Assembly: GCF_958298935.1 (NCBI RefSeq)
Contig: NC_084932.1
Span: 20,811,501 to 20,875,500, forward strand
Reading direction: 5' to 3'
From: Phragmites australis
Taxonomy: Eukaryota; Streptophyta; Magnoliopsida; Poales; Poaceae
Length of the DNA: 64,000 nucleotides
Part shown: positions 10,391 to 19,030 of the stretch, piece after piece
Layout of the letters: every line of letters starts with the position of its first letter
Position numbering within the stretch: the first letter of the stretch is position 1
Notes under the pieces: generated by a model
The model's input: only the letters and a program-made list of their open reading frames with translations
What the model was told of the DNA's origin: nothing
Database searches by the model: none
Made by a program: the position numbers and the translations under genes

Positions 10391-10945
10391 CTAGCCACAG
10401 AGACGGACGTTCAGACTGGAGCGAAACTCGGTGAAGACGGATGAAGGCAATCCCTTAGTGAAGATGTCGGCGTACTGAGATGACGTCGGTACGTGAAGAA
10501 CGCGGACGGCTCCGGCGGCGACCTTGTCACGGACGAAGTGCAGATCAATCTCAATATGCTTCGTGCGTTGATGCTGCACAGGATTGGAAGAGAGGTAGAC
10601 TGCACTGATATTATCACAATAAACAACTGTAGCATGCCGAACAGGATGATGAAGCTCCCCCAATAACTGGTGCAACCATGTAGTCTCAGCAACAGTATTG
10701 GCGACAGCCCGATACTCAGCCTCAGCACTAGAGCGAGAAACTGTGGCCTGACGTTTGGAGGACCAGGAGACGAGATTATTACCCAGAAAAACAGCATAGC
10801 CTGAAGTGGAGCGTCGAGTCTCAGGACAGCCAGCCCAGTCAGCATCAGAGTAGGCCACAAGATCAGTCGAAGGAGAGCGATGAATCCGAAGCCCATAATT
10901 CAGAGTGCCCTTGACATAGCGCAGAATGCGCTTGATCACGGCCAA
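10391..10945 (-). pseudogene. RNase H domain of the Ale-like Copia, separated by a frameshift
   Basis: This 184-aa frame continues pol one base out of phase. It begins in the helix that links RT to RNase H (IKRILRYVKGTL) and carries the RNase H acidic residues in YSDADWAG, SSAEAEYRA and YCDNISA. It ends with the usual KHIEIDLHFVRD and ADIFTKGL motifs and a stop. The two frames overlap at 10936-10945, where a G run is one base shorter than continuity needs. RNase H removes the RNA template during reverse transcription; without it in frame this copy should not complete that step unaided. Confidence 0.9.
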
Positions 10946-13900
10946 TGCGGCTCGCGCGGATCATGCATGAACAGACAGACCTGCTGGACGGCATAAGCAA
11001 TGTCGGGACGGGTGAACGTGAGGTACTGCAAAGCACCAGCCAGGCCACGAAAATGAGTCGCATCAGCCACTGGAGTTCCATCTGGAGACAACTTGGCACT
11101 AGTATCAACAGGAGTCGTGCATGGTTTGCAGTTAGACATGCCGGCACGGTCAAGGATCTCAAGCATGTAATGGCGCTGAGACAACTGTAAACCCTCTGCA
11201 CTGCGTGTCACAGACATTCCCAGAAAATGATGTAAGGGTCCCAAGTCCTTCATAGAGAATTCAGCTATGAGGGCTGCAATGATCTTCTGAAGAAGTGCTG
11301 TAGAAGAGGCAGTGAGAATAATATCATCCACATACAGCAATAAATAAACTGTGTCGGAGCCACGACGGAAGACAAATAGAGAAGTGTCAGACTTGGCACC
11401 AATGAAACCCAGAGACTGAATATAAGTAGCAAACCGACTGTACCAAGCACGCGGAGCCTGCTTCAGACCATATAAAGATTTGTTTAGCCGACAAACATGA
11501 TCAGGGTGAGAGGAGTCCACAAATCCAGATGGCTGTGCACAATAAACTATCTCCGCGAGGGTCCCGTGGAGAAACGCGTTCTTCACATCGAGCTGGTGTA
11601 TGGGCCAGTCCTGTGAAACAGCAAGCGACAGCACAGTACGAATAGTAGCTGGTTTGACAACTGGACTGAAAGTCTCACCGAAATCAATACCGGGTCGTTG
11701 TGTAAAACCACGAAGAACCCAGCGTGCTTTGTAGCGATCAAGAGTGCCATCTGGGTGAAGCTTATGGCGATAGACCCATTTACCAGAGACAATATTGACA
11801 CCAGGCGGAGGAGGCACGAGATCCCAAGTGTGATTTGCTTGAAGAGCGGAGAATTCCTCAATCATAGCGTCGCACCAATTGGGATCCGAGAGGGCACCAC
11901 GATATGTCTTCGGTATGGGTGACAGGGAGGTCGCCTGAAGATCAAACGCCTTTTTCGGATGCCGGAAGCCATCTTTGCCGCGGGTGCGCATCGAATGCGC
12001 ATTGTCCACAGGAGGGATGCGGACAGTACCAGCAGGGGGTGCTGCAGCTCCTGTGGGTGATGTCGGCCCAGCGACAGAGGACGAGGGAGCGACGCCAGGC
12101 TCAGGGGCCGGCGAAACCGCCGTAGGTGCGACAGGAAACGGTGGCCCGATGCTGGCAGCAACCCGGGGTGAGCCGAGGGCAGCATCAGGCGTGGCGTCAC
12201 TGGTGGCCGCTCCAGCCTCGCTGGCAGCAACCTGCGGGGAGGCAGGGGCAGCGGGGCTGACATGGGGAGGACCTGCAGGTGTACCTGAAGAAAAAGGGTG
12301 GCCAACTGGAGGAGGCCCGTTAGTTTCATCAGAATCGAGAAACTCAAAGTGGGATGAAGGCGGTGCCGAGCTGAGTTCGGCGAAAGGAAAGGAGGACTCG
12401 TCGAACACAACATGACGAGAGATGATGATGCGGTTTGTGGCTAGATCGAGGCAGCGATAACCTTTGTGTTCGGGTGGATAGCCAAGGAAAACACAAAGGG
12501 AAGAGCGGGGTGAAAGTTTGTTGGGGGCTGTGGCAGAAAGATTGGGATAGCATTTGCACCCGAAAACACGGAGATGATCATAGGTGGGTGGGATACCGAA
12601 TAAAGCGGAAAAAGGGGTGGAAAAATTCAGTGTTTTGGTTGGGTGCAGATTCAGAAGATACGTAGCTGTGCTGAGCGCCTCAGCCCAATATGGTGAAGGA
12701 ATGCTAGCCTGAAACATAAGGGAGCGCATGATATTGTTAGTAGTACGGATAATGCGCTCAGCTTTACCGTTTTGGGGTGAGGTGTGAGGACATGACATGC
12801 GCAAGGTAACGCCTTTGGTGAGAAAAAAATGACGCGAGGTCAAGTTGTCAAACTCTCGTCCGTTGTCGCACTGGATAGTTTTTACAGTGGTGCCAAATTG
12901 TGTAGCAACATAAGCAAAAAAATGTGAGATGGTCTGAAATGTGTCTGATTTTAGCCGAAGGGGAAAAGTCCATGTAAAATGTGAGCAGTCGTCAAGAATG
13001 ATGAGATAATATTTATAGCCAGAAATGCTAGGCACAGGTGATGTCCACAAATCACAATGTATTAAATCAAAGTTCGTGATGGCACGCGAATTGGATGTAG
13101 CAAAAGGTTGTCGTGCATGGCGACCAAGCTGACATGCATGACACAAGGGTTCTAGCTCACGTTTATTGCATGGAAACAAATGAGATAGGGCTTCGACACC
13201 TAAATGACCAAGACGTCGATGCCAGAGGGTGCTAGGAGTGGTGGCAGCCAGGAGCGCACGAGGCGGGACATGGAAGGAGTAGAGCCGCCCCGAGATGTTA
13301 CAGCGGACGATTTCGTTCCTGGTTGCCAAATCCTTCACAGAGAGGCCAAAAGGATCAAACTCGACAGAACAAAAATTGTCAGTGGTAAATTGTCGAACGG
13401 ATATGAGATTTTTAATAATATTTGGAGAAACAAGAACATTATGAAGATATAAAGGGCGCTCGGCAGAAAAACTAGTATGGCCAGTGGAGATAACGGGCAG
13501 CAGTGACCCATTACCGACAATAATATTAGGAGGACAATTTGATGAAGGGGGAGAAGAGGAGGAGAGGTTACCAGACGAAGACGTCATGTGAGCATCGGCC
13601 CCAGAGTCCATGTACCATTCACTGGACGGCGGGGGAGTAAGCGTCATGGTGCTGAAAGAATTAGCAAGTGCCTGCTGATCCCAGTACGGAGCAAGTGGGG
13701 AAGGTGTCCAAGCACCAGAGCCGGGGGTCGGCGCGCCTGGCGCGCCATAGCCAGGGGGCGCACCCAGAAGACCGAAGGCGGGTGCAGCGCCGTGTGTGCC
13801 CTGCGCAGTCAGCGCATGGCCAGTGACAGCGCCGGCAACAGGGGCGCGTGGACGAGCGTCGAGAACGCCTGAGTTGTAGCCGGGCCACACCTGGAACGCC

Positions 13901-14964
13901 CCAGTCATCGGGTTGAAGGTGGTGGGCCACGCCAGCCCTCCGCGACCGCGCCCCTTACCGCGGCCACGGCCCTTGCCGCGAGGCGTCGCGCCGCCAGAAG
14001 GAGACGTCGCGGAAGGCGAGGTGACGGCAGCAGCAGTCGAAGGGGAGCCGCCACCAGCAGGCGTCGCTGAAGTCGTCGTCCGTGGAGGGGCTGCAGCGAC
14101 AAGGGCTTGAGAGGGCGCCTTGGACAGCATGTTGAGTTCCTCCAGCTCGAGATCAGAGCGCACGGTGACGAAGGACGGGAACGGGCGCTGGCGTTTGATG
14201 AGATCCGCCATGTATTCGAAGCGCTCGTTCAAACCGCGAAGAACGGAGAGAACGAGGGTGCGATCCTCCACCGGGTGTCCGAGATCAGCCAGGCCATCCG
14301 CCATGCTTTTGAGTTTGCGGCAATACTCGGTGATGGTGAGAGAGCCTTGTACAAAAGTACGGAACTGGCTGTCGAGCATGAGGACGCGCGTCTCCTTATT
14401 GCCGATGAATTGTTCCTCAATGTTCTGCCACATCGCGCGGGCAGACGGCGTGCCGGTGTGGACGACCTCCATCAGTTCCGACGTGATGGTGCTGAAAATC
14501 CAGGATTTCACCGTGCAATCCATACGTGCCCAATATGGATCGGCGGCGGTGTCGTCATCTATCTCAACCAAGACGTGGTCGGTCAGCTCATATTTACCAA
14601 GAGTGTTGAGGAACAGGGCCTTCCACTTGGTATAGTTCGTCGAGGTGAGATCGAGGACGATGGGAATCGCGGTCTTGATGTTGGAGACAGCCACTGCCTG
14701 GGCATGGAGCGCAGTGGTGGCGGCGTGTGCCTGGGCCGCTGCATAGGTCTGGACGGTCGCGGCTTGAGCGGCTTTGAAGTCGGCGTCGAGCTGCGCCCGG
14801 GCGGAGCGGAGATCCTCCAGGCGTGTGACGGCGTCCTCGGCCGCGTTGATGAGGGCGGCGTCTGCCTTGGCGGCCTGGAGACGGACGAGGTCGGCGCGTG
14901 CGGCCTCGATGGCGGCGTTTTCCAGAGCGGCGGCATGAGAGGGCCCCTGGGAAGCGGAGGCCAT
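10936..14964 (-). CDS. Copia gag-pol polyprotein (gag, protease, integrase, RT)
   Basis: One open frame of 1342 aa covers almost the whole polyprotein. Residues about 110-290 form the UBN2-type gag domain. A Gly/Arg-rich box (near 335-350) follows, and I see no CCHC zinc knuckle. The protease has the aspartic motif MDSGADAHM, with D at about 452. The integrase has an HHCC finger from about 575 and D, D, E at about 638, 701 and 735 (HCDLWTS, CDNGREF, NGKAERI). The reverse transcriptase starts near 1020, includes KWVYRHKLHPDG and KARWVLRGFTQ, and has the YVDD active site near 1211. All catalytic residues checked are present. The frame ends early at MHDPREPHWP; RNase H continues in the next frame, so this is pol cut by a frameshift. 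A large + strand open frame at 14107-15018 is its antisense shadow. Confidence 0.93.
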   Translation of the reverse strand: MASASQGPSHAAALENAAIEAARADLVRLQAAKADAALINAAEDAVTRLEDLRSARAQLDADFKAAQAATVQTYAAAQAHAATTALHAQAVAVSNIKTAIPIVLDLTSTNYTKWKALFLNTLGKYELTDHVLVEIDDDTAADPYWARMDCTVKSWIFSTITSELMEVVHTGTPSARAMWQNIEEQFIGNKETRVLMLDSQFRTFVQGSLTITEYCRKLKSMADGLADLGHPVEDRTLVLSVLRGLNERFEYMADLIKRQRPFPSFVTVRSDLELEELNMLSKAPSQALVAAAPPRTTTSATPAGGGSPSTAAAVTSPSATSPSGGATPRGKGRGRGKGRGRGGLAWPTTFNPMTGAFQVWPGYNSGVLDARPRAPVAGAVTGHALTAQGTHGAAPAFGLLGAPPGYGAPGAPTPGSGAWTPSPLAPYWDQQALANSFSTMTLTPPPSSEWYMDSGADAHMTSSSGNLSSSSPPSSNCPPNIIVGNGSLLPVISTGHTSFSAERPLYLHNVLVSPNIIKNLISVRQFTTDNFCSVEFDPFGLSVKDLATRNEIVRCNISGRLYSFHVPPRALLAATTPSTLWHRRLGHLGVEALSHLFPCNKRELEPLCHACQLGRHARQPFATSNSRAITNFDLIHCDLWTSPVPSISGYKYYLIILDDCSHFTWTFPLRLKSDTFQTISHFFAYVATQFGTTVKTIQCDNGREFDNLTSRHFFLTKGVTLRMSCPHTSPQNGKAERIIRTTNNIMRSLMFQASIPSPYWAEALSTATYLLNLHPTKTLNFSTPFSALFGIPPTYDHLRVFGCKCYPNLSATAPNKLSPRSSLCVFLGYPPEHKGYRCLDLATNRIIISRHVVFDESSFPFAELSSAPPSSHFEFLDSDETNGPPPVGHPFSSGTPAGPPHVSPAAPASPQVAASEAGAATSDATPDAALGSPRVAASIGPPFPVAPTAVSPAPEPGVAPSSSVAGPTSPTGAAAPPAGTVRIPPVDNAHSMRTRGKDGFRHPKKAFDLQATSLSPIPKTYRGALSDPNWCDAMIEEFSALQANHTWDLVPPPPGVNIVSGKWVYRHKLHPDGTLDRYKARWVLRGFTQRPGIDFGETFSPVVKPATIRTVLSLAVSQDWPIHQLDVKNAFLHGTLAEIVYCAQPSGFVDSSHPDHVCRLNKSLYGLKQAPRAWYSRFATYIQSLGFIGAKSDTSLFVFRRGSDTVYLLLYVDDIILTASSTALLQKIIAALIAEFSMKDLGPLHHFLGMSVTRSAEGLQLSQRHYMLEILDRAGMSNCKPCTTPVDTSAKLSPDGTPVADATHFRGLAGALQYLTFTRPDIAYAVQQVCLFMHDPREPHWP

Positions 14965-15044
14965 GGCGAGAAGGAGAGGGAGAACGCCGGAAGAGAGAGG
15001 GGCGGCGGCGGTAGTTAGAGATGCGGAAGCGAGGGTCGCAGGAG

Positions 15045-15064
15045 CGAACCGCTCGTTGATACCA
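15045..15064 (-). other. Primer-binding site of the Ale-like Copia
   Basis: Directly inside the 5' LTR the - strand reads TGGTATCAACGAGCGG. The first eight bases match the usual complement of the plant initiator tRNA-Met 3' end. Confidence 0.8.
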
Positions 15065-15210
15065 TGAAAGCGAGATTATTCACGCAATAATGATTGATTT
15101 ACCAGAAGGTTACATAAATAGGCTAAACCCTTCCATATCTTAACAACCGGCTTATGGAAACAACAACCGGGAAGATTAGGAGGGTGATCACGTCTAAATA
15201 TAGTCTAACA
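15065..15210 (-). repeat. 5' LTR of the Ale-like Copia
   Basis: 146 bp, paired with 10220-10365. Read on the - strand it opens TGTTAGACTATATTTAGACG; the TATATTTA near 15195-15202 is the likely TATA box. Confidence 0.95.
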
Positions 15211-15215
15211 TCAAC

Positions 15216-16280
15216 ATTGCTCGACGGCACCCGGTTTAAGTTTTGATAGGTTTATCTTAAGGATTCACAGATCAACGGCTCTCTTTGTTCCCTTCCTTCC
15301 CTTGCATCAAAAGAGTCCCAAACCATGATATCATGGGATCCTTGCTTAGTAATCACTAGTAAACCTGATACCATTAAACTAATTTCATATCTCTACCATA
15401 TCTTATATTGTACTCTGTCTGTTATTTTTTACTTGTTATTTATAACATAATTGTGGCCTTTAACACATCTCCGACCTTACTTTTTAAAAGAATATCTATC
15501 AAAAGTACAATTAGAAGAAAGTATTGTCTATGGCCACTAATAATATTTTTCTTGTGTCAAATTTGTGCGATTTTATATGTATACTAATAATATTTTTTCT
15601 ATGCCCACTAATAGCCAGAGTTTTTAACGTTTGACCGCATACTTTCTAAAACGACACCCGTTTGAGGGTACAGGAGCAGTTTGTTTAACATCTGGCCCTT
15701 TATACACGTTCTTGGAACGCACAAGTTCAGTCTTTTTCCCCCCTTGAATGACAGCGGTACTTGTCCATTATCAAAAAAAGGTAATGCTATGTTTTCATGG
15801 GTGATGACTAAGCTCGCCACTGATTTGAAATTAAATGCGCGTAATATTCACTCTCAGATCCTGATCGATGGAACCACGGAAGCGCGTCCCGTGTTCCCGG
15901 CGACATTGGTGGATCCTCTGCGCTCCCGGGGCCGCGTGGGCGACGTGTGCGGATCTGCCGCCGACCTGACGCCTTCTAACATGTCGGTCCCTCCCTCGCT
16001 GTCCCTCCCTCGGCAGTCGGCAGCTTCCTCCGGAGGCCGGTGCGCCGCCTGGGACGCCGCGTCGCGGTCTCACGTGGTGCCCACCCCGCCTGCTTTGTGC
16101 CTAACGACGTGTTTCGAGCCTGCGGTGGTGAACGATATGAAGCAGGTGGCGTGGCTTCGCTAAGGCCACACGTGGCAGCGTCGTCTCGTGAGGATGAATA
16201 GCCTTGGTGAACCCATCTCTAAATTACCTAGTCCAACTTAGGTAGCAACAAGATGAAAAAGGTGTTCACCCTAGAGAAGG
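15216..16280. other. Intergenic DNA right of the Ale-like Copia
   Basis: It contains a probable MITE (15411-15680) and a short GC-rich patch (15880-16180) with G-box-like CACGTGG elements near 16070 and 16170. No gene recognised. Confidence 0.5.
15411..15680. mobile_element. Degenerate Stowaway-like MITE
   Basis: The left end TACTCTGTCTGTTATTTTTT and the right end with ACGACACCCG, then GAGGGTACAGGAGCAG, resemble decayed Stowaway ends (TACTCCCTCCGT...). The interior is AT-rich with no ORF. Terminal repeats are imperfect. Confidence 0.45.
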
Positions 16281-16286
16281 ATACTA

Positions 16287-16534
16287 CTCCCTCCTGTCAC
16301 AAAATAATATTATTTTTTAACATAAAGTCAACACATTTAAACTTTTATTATTAATATCTTTTTAAATATTTTTATTAATTTTTGAAAATAGTATAGTTAG
16401 ATTTCTCTTTAAAAATAGTTTCATAATATTACAAATTTATTATATTTTGCATATATTTCAAATAAGTAATTACTGCTGGTAACTTTGATAACTATGTTAA
16501 TATTAAAACAATATATATTTATAATTAGGAGGAG
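16287..16534. mobile_element. Stowaway-type MITE (Tc1/mariner)
   Basis: About 248 bp, beginning CTCCCTCCTGTC and ending AATTAGGAGGAG, flanked on both sides by TA (16285-16286 and 16535-16536), the Tc1/mariner target duplication. The interior is over 80 percent AT and noncoding. Such MITEs depend on transposases encoded elsewhere. Confidence 0.75.
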
Positions 16535-16536
16535 TA

Positions 16537-17444
16537 CCATGACATCTGTGAACCAGATTTAACGAGCAATATTCGTTCCACGTAGATAAAAATGGTTAAT
16601 TAGCATGTTGGTCACACACCGTAGCTCCACTGCTACAAGAGGTCAATGTCAGTGATGGTGATAAGATGTGGTTCTGGCGAACTCTCCATCGCCGTGTCTC
16701 CATCGCCGATTGTGCCTCATCGTGCAATAAAACGATGATCCACAACCACAACAAAATGGCATGGTGGTCTGCCATATCAGTCCTGCCAAAGTTTAATAAG
16801 TCCGACTAACGGAAAAAGGTCAAGTAAAAACAAACGGTTCCAAATCCTGGAATGTCAACTCATGTGTGCTACAAAGGACTTCTTTTAGTCTCTAAGCCTA
16901 CAGGTCTTTTCTCCAAAAACAAAGTTCAAGGGATTGGGTTAATTTTTGACATACTAAGTATACTACACAGGAGAACACGAGACCTATGTGAAAGGGCGCG
17001 TGAAACTGCAAGAGCGCGCGAGACTCCAAGCAGAGCACGTGGGAGGCAGCAGTACCAGCCATGCGGATGGAAGCGAGTGAAGGTGGCTTGGCGGCGGTGC
17101 CCTTCGTGTGAAAGTGGAGGAGGAGGCGACAGTGGCGGCGTGGATCAAGCGAGCGGGGATTGAGGCACTGAGTAGGGTGGTTTGCAGCGGAGTGGCAGGT
17201 AGAGGAGCGGTGATGGGGAGGGGCAGGAGGGGTTAGGGGTGTAGGTCGGGGAGACGGAGCACGAGCTGAATAGGTAAAAGGAAAGAAAATCGAGTATTTA
17301 TTGATTGATATGAGGTAAATAATTTTTATAAAGTTTAGAGGTAGTATGTAGGACATGAAGATATAACATATAAGCTTAAGATGGACCACTAGATTTTTTT
17401 TAAATAATAGGGATATAGATTAGAAACTAAAGGCTGCCGAGAAT
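16537..17444. other. Distal upstream region of the HVA22 gene
   Basis: No gene seen. A purine-rich patch at 17050-17260 gives only short, domain-free frames. Confidence 0.5.
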
Positions 17445-17454
17445 CCACGTGGCC
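17445..17454 (+). promoter_or_regulatory. ABRE/G-box, distal
   Basis: CCACGTGGCC, a strong match to the ABA-response element core (ACGTGGC), lies about 285 bases before the TATA box of the HVA22 gene. Founding members of that family are induced by ABA and stress, so the site fits, but its activity is inferred. Confidence 0.55.
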
Positions 17455-17628
17455 CAAAACTTAGCATCTCCAGATGCAGCTTCCCATTTTCTGTGTTCCC
17501 AATGACAAAGAACCCGGCTTTTGACCTCATCGCCAATTCGCCATGTCCTATCTCATGAATCCAAACCTTTTTAAATTTTTTTCCCGAATTCAACAAAGTA
17601 CCTGACCTGGTCGGTGCTGTAGTAGGTG

Positions 17629-17641
17629 GCCACGTGTGCCC
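17629..17641 (+). promoter_or_regulatory. ABRE/G-box, proximal
   Basis: GGCCACGTGTGCC contains a CACGTG core about 95 bases before the TATA box. A CAAGTGTCCTCC stretch at 17688-17699 partly resembles coupling element CE3 of barley ABA-response complexes; that second match is weak. Confidence 0.55.
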
Positions 17642-17730
17642 ACCCCCATCAGCAGACAAGAATAAGCACCTCTCCAATGGCATCACGCCAAGTGTCCTCC
17701 ATCTTTGTCACACTCAGGCACTCAGCTTCC

Positions 17731-17737
17731 TATAAAA
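17731..17737 (+). promoter_or_regulatory. TATA box of the HVA22 gene
   Basis: TATAAAA in a CCTATAAAAG context, 174 bases before the ATG, leaving room for a 5' UTR of roughly 140 bases. Confidence 0.7.
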
Positions 17738-17904
17738 GAACCTCCTCAGCTTCCCCTTCCTAAAATATCCATCGTACAAATCCAAGCAAGGAGACATTTG
17801 GCTCCCTCACTAGCTTCCACTGGAAGTTGCAAGCGACAGCACAACCAAACCACCAACAAGGCTATCCCATCTCATCGAATCGAATCGAGAAAGGAGTGTG
17901 GGAA

Positions 17905-18795
17905 ATGGGCAACCTCTGGACGATCCTCACTCACCTCCACTCAATTGCAGGGTATATGCAGTTCATCATGACTCTGTCTGATTTTCTTCAGTTCTTGTGT
18001 GGCCTTGCGCCTCTCATTTTTCGCTGTTAGTTCAGCTCAGATCAAGTACTGTATAATCATTTGCTGTTCTTTGTTCATGCAGGCCAATCGTCATGCTCCT
18101 GTACCCCTTGTAAGTTCACGCAGATTTCTGCTTTCTAAGCAGTATTTGTTTGCTTGATTTACATGGGGAGTGAGGTTAAGTCTCTGCAATTTTTGGTGTG
18201 CAGGTATGCATCGGTGCAGGCGATGGAGAGCCCGTCGAAGCTGGACGACGAGCAGTGGCTCGCCTACTGGATCCTCTACTCCTTCATCACCCTCATGGAG
18301 ATGGTCCTTGAGTCCCTCATCTACTGGTAATCACTAACTGATAAGTTCATCATTTTTGCTAAGAAATTTCGTCTAAAAAAATTAAGCTGATTTTTTATGG
18401 AATTTTTAGGATCCCGATTTGGTACCACCTTAAGCTGTTGTTCATCGCGTGGCTGGTGCTCCCGAACTTCAGGGGCGCCGCGTTCATCTACGACAAATTC
18501 GTGCGCGAGCAGCTCCGGAAGCACGGACTAACGACTGCTGGATCCAGCAGCAAGAAGGATGACAAGTCATCGTCGCCTTCGTCCAAGGACAAGGAGAATG
18601 CCAAGAGCAAGTTCCTCGGCTTCAGCACCCCCAAGAAGGTGAGCTGAGCTGCTCAGCATCAGTTTGAGCTTTTGCCACACTTGCAGATCACAGGTCTTAA
18701 CATATTCTGATGTAGTACTATGCACATGTTGACTCAAAATGTGATTGGTGTCTCTTGTTCCTTTTTGGATATTTCAGGATCATGAAGCTTCCTGA
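17905..18795 (+). CDS. HVA22-like protein (TB2/DP1/HVA22 family)
   Basis: Five coding exons (17905-17951, 18083-18109, 18204-18326, 18410-18638, 18778-18795) join in frame through GT-AG introns to give 147 aa. The protein has the family signature: hydrophobic stretches around residues 10-27 and 42-90, the motif SPSKLDDEQWLAYWILYSF, then IPIWYHLKLL and FRGAAFIYDKFVREQL. A Ser/Lys-rich, probably disordered tail fills residues 108-147. Family members are reticulon-like ER membrane proteins with hairpin segments that shape tubules; plant HVA22 proteins are often ABA- and stress-induced and linked to vesicle traffic. Exons 1, 2 and 5 are very short (47, 27 and 18 coding bases). The upstream G-boxes support stress control. 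Length and motifs are complete, so the gene looks functional. Confidence 0.95.
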
Positions 18796-19030
18796 ACATT
18801 CAATGATGTGATCCGAACAACTTGTAGTGTAGAGTTTTCACTTCTGTTTGTTCCTGTCCCTGTCCCTGAACTTCACACGGAGCAGTTTCCTGTATGACCT
18901 TTCTGTATTTGACAGCATCAACGGAATGGAGAGAAGAGTTTTCTTCCCATGTTGAGCTATGGTTTCAGTTGGTCCTGTAAATGCATTTCAGATCAGTGTT
19001 GAATGAGATTCAAAGACCAGACAATAAATC
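18796..19030 (+). terminator. 3' UTR and likely poly(A) signal of the HVA22 gene
   Basis: AATAAA at 19023-19028 lies about 230 bases after the stop codon. The preceding sequence is noncoding and T-rich. The cleavage site is not determined. Confidence 0.5.

Larger units (their letters stand above)
10220..15210 (-). mobile_element. Complete Copia LTR retrotransposon, Ale/Retrofit-like
   Basis: This 4991-bp element has 146-bp LTRs at both ends, TG...CA termini and the perfect 5-bp target duplication TCAAC (10215-10219 and 15211-15215). It reads on the - strand: 5' LTR, a primer site complementary to initiator tRNA-Met, gag-pol, a polypurine tract, 3' LTR. Protein order is gag, protease, integrase, reverse transcriptase, RNase H, which defines Copia. 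Short LTRs and about 5 kb total length fit the Ale/Retrofit (Hopscotch-like) lineage. By eye the LTRs differ at two of 146 positions. A single-base frameshift between RT and RNase H is the only obvious break. Confidence 0.95.

Noticed and set aside
14107..15018. 303-aa open frame on the + strand
   Set aside because: It lies exactly opposite the gag-coding part of the intact Copia polyprotein and has no domain; it is an antisense shadow.
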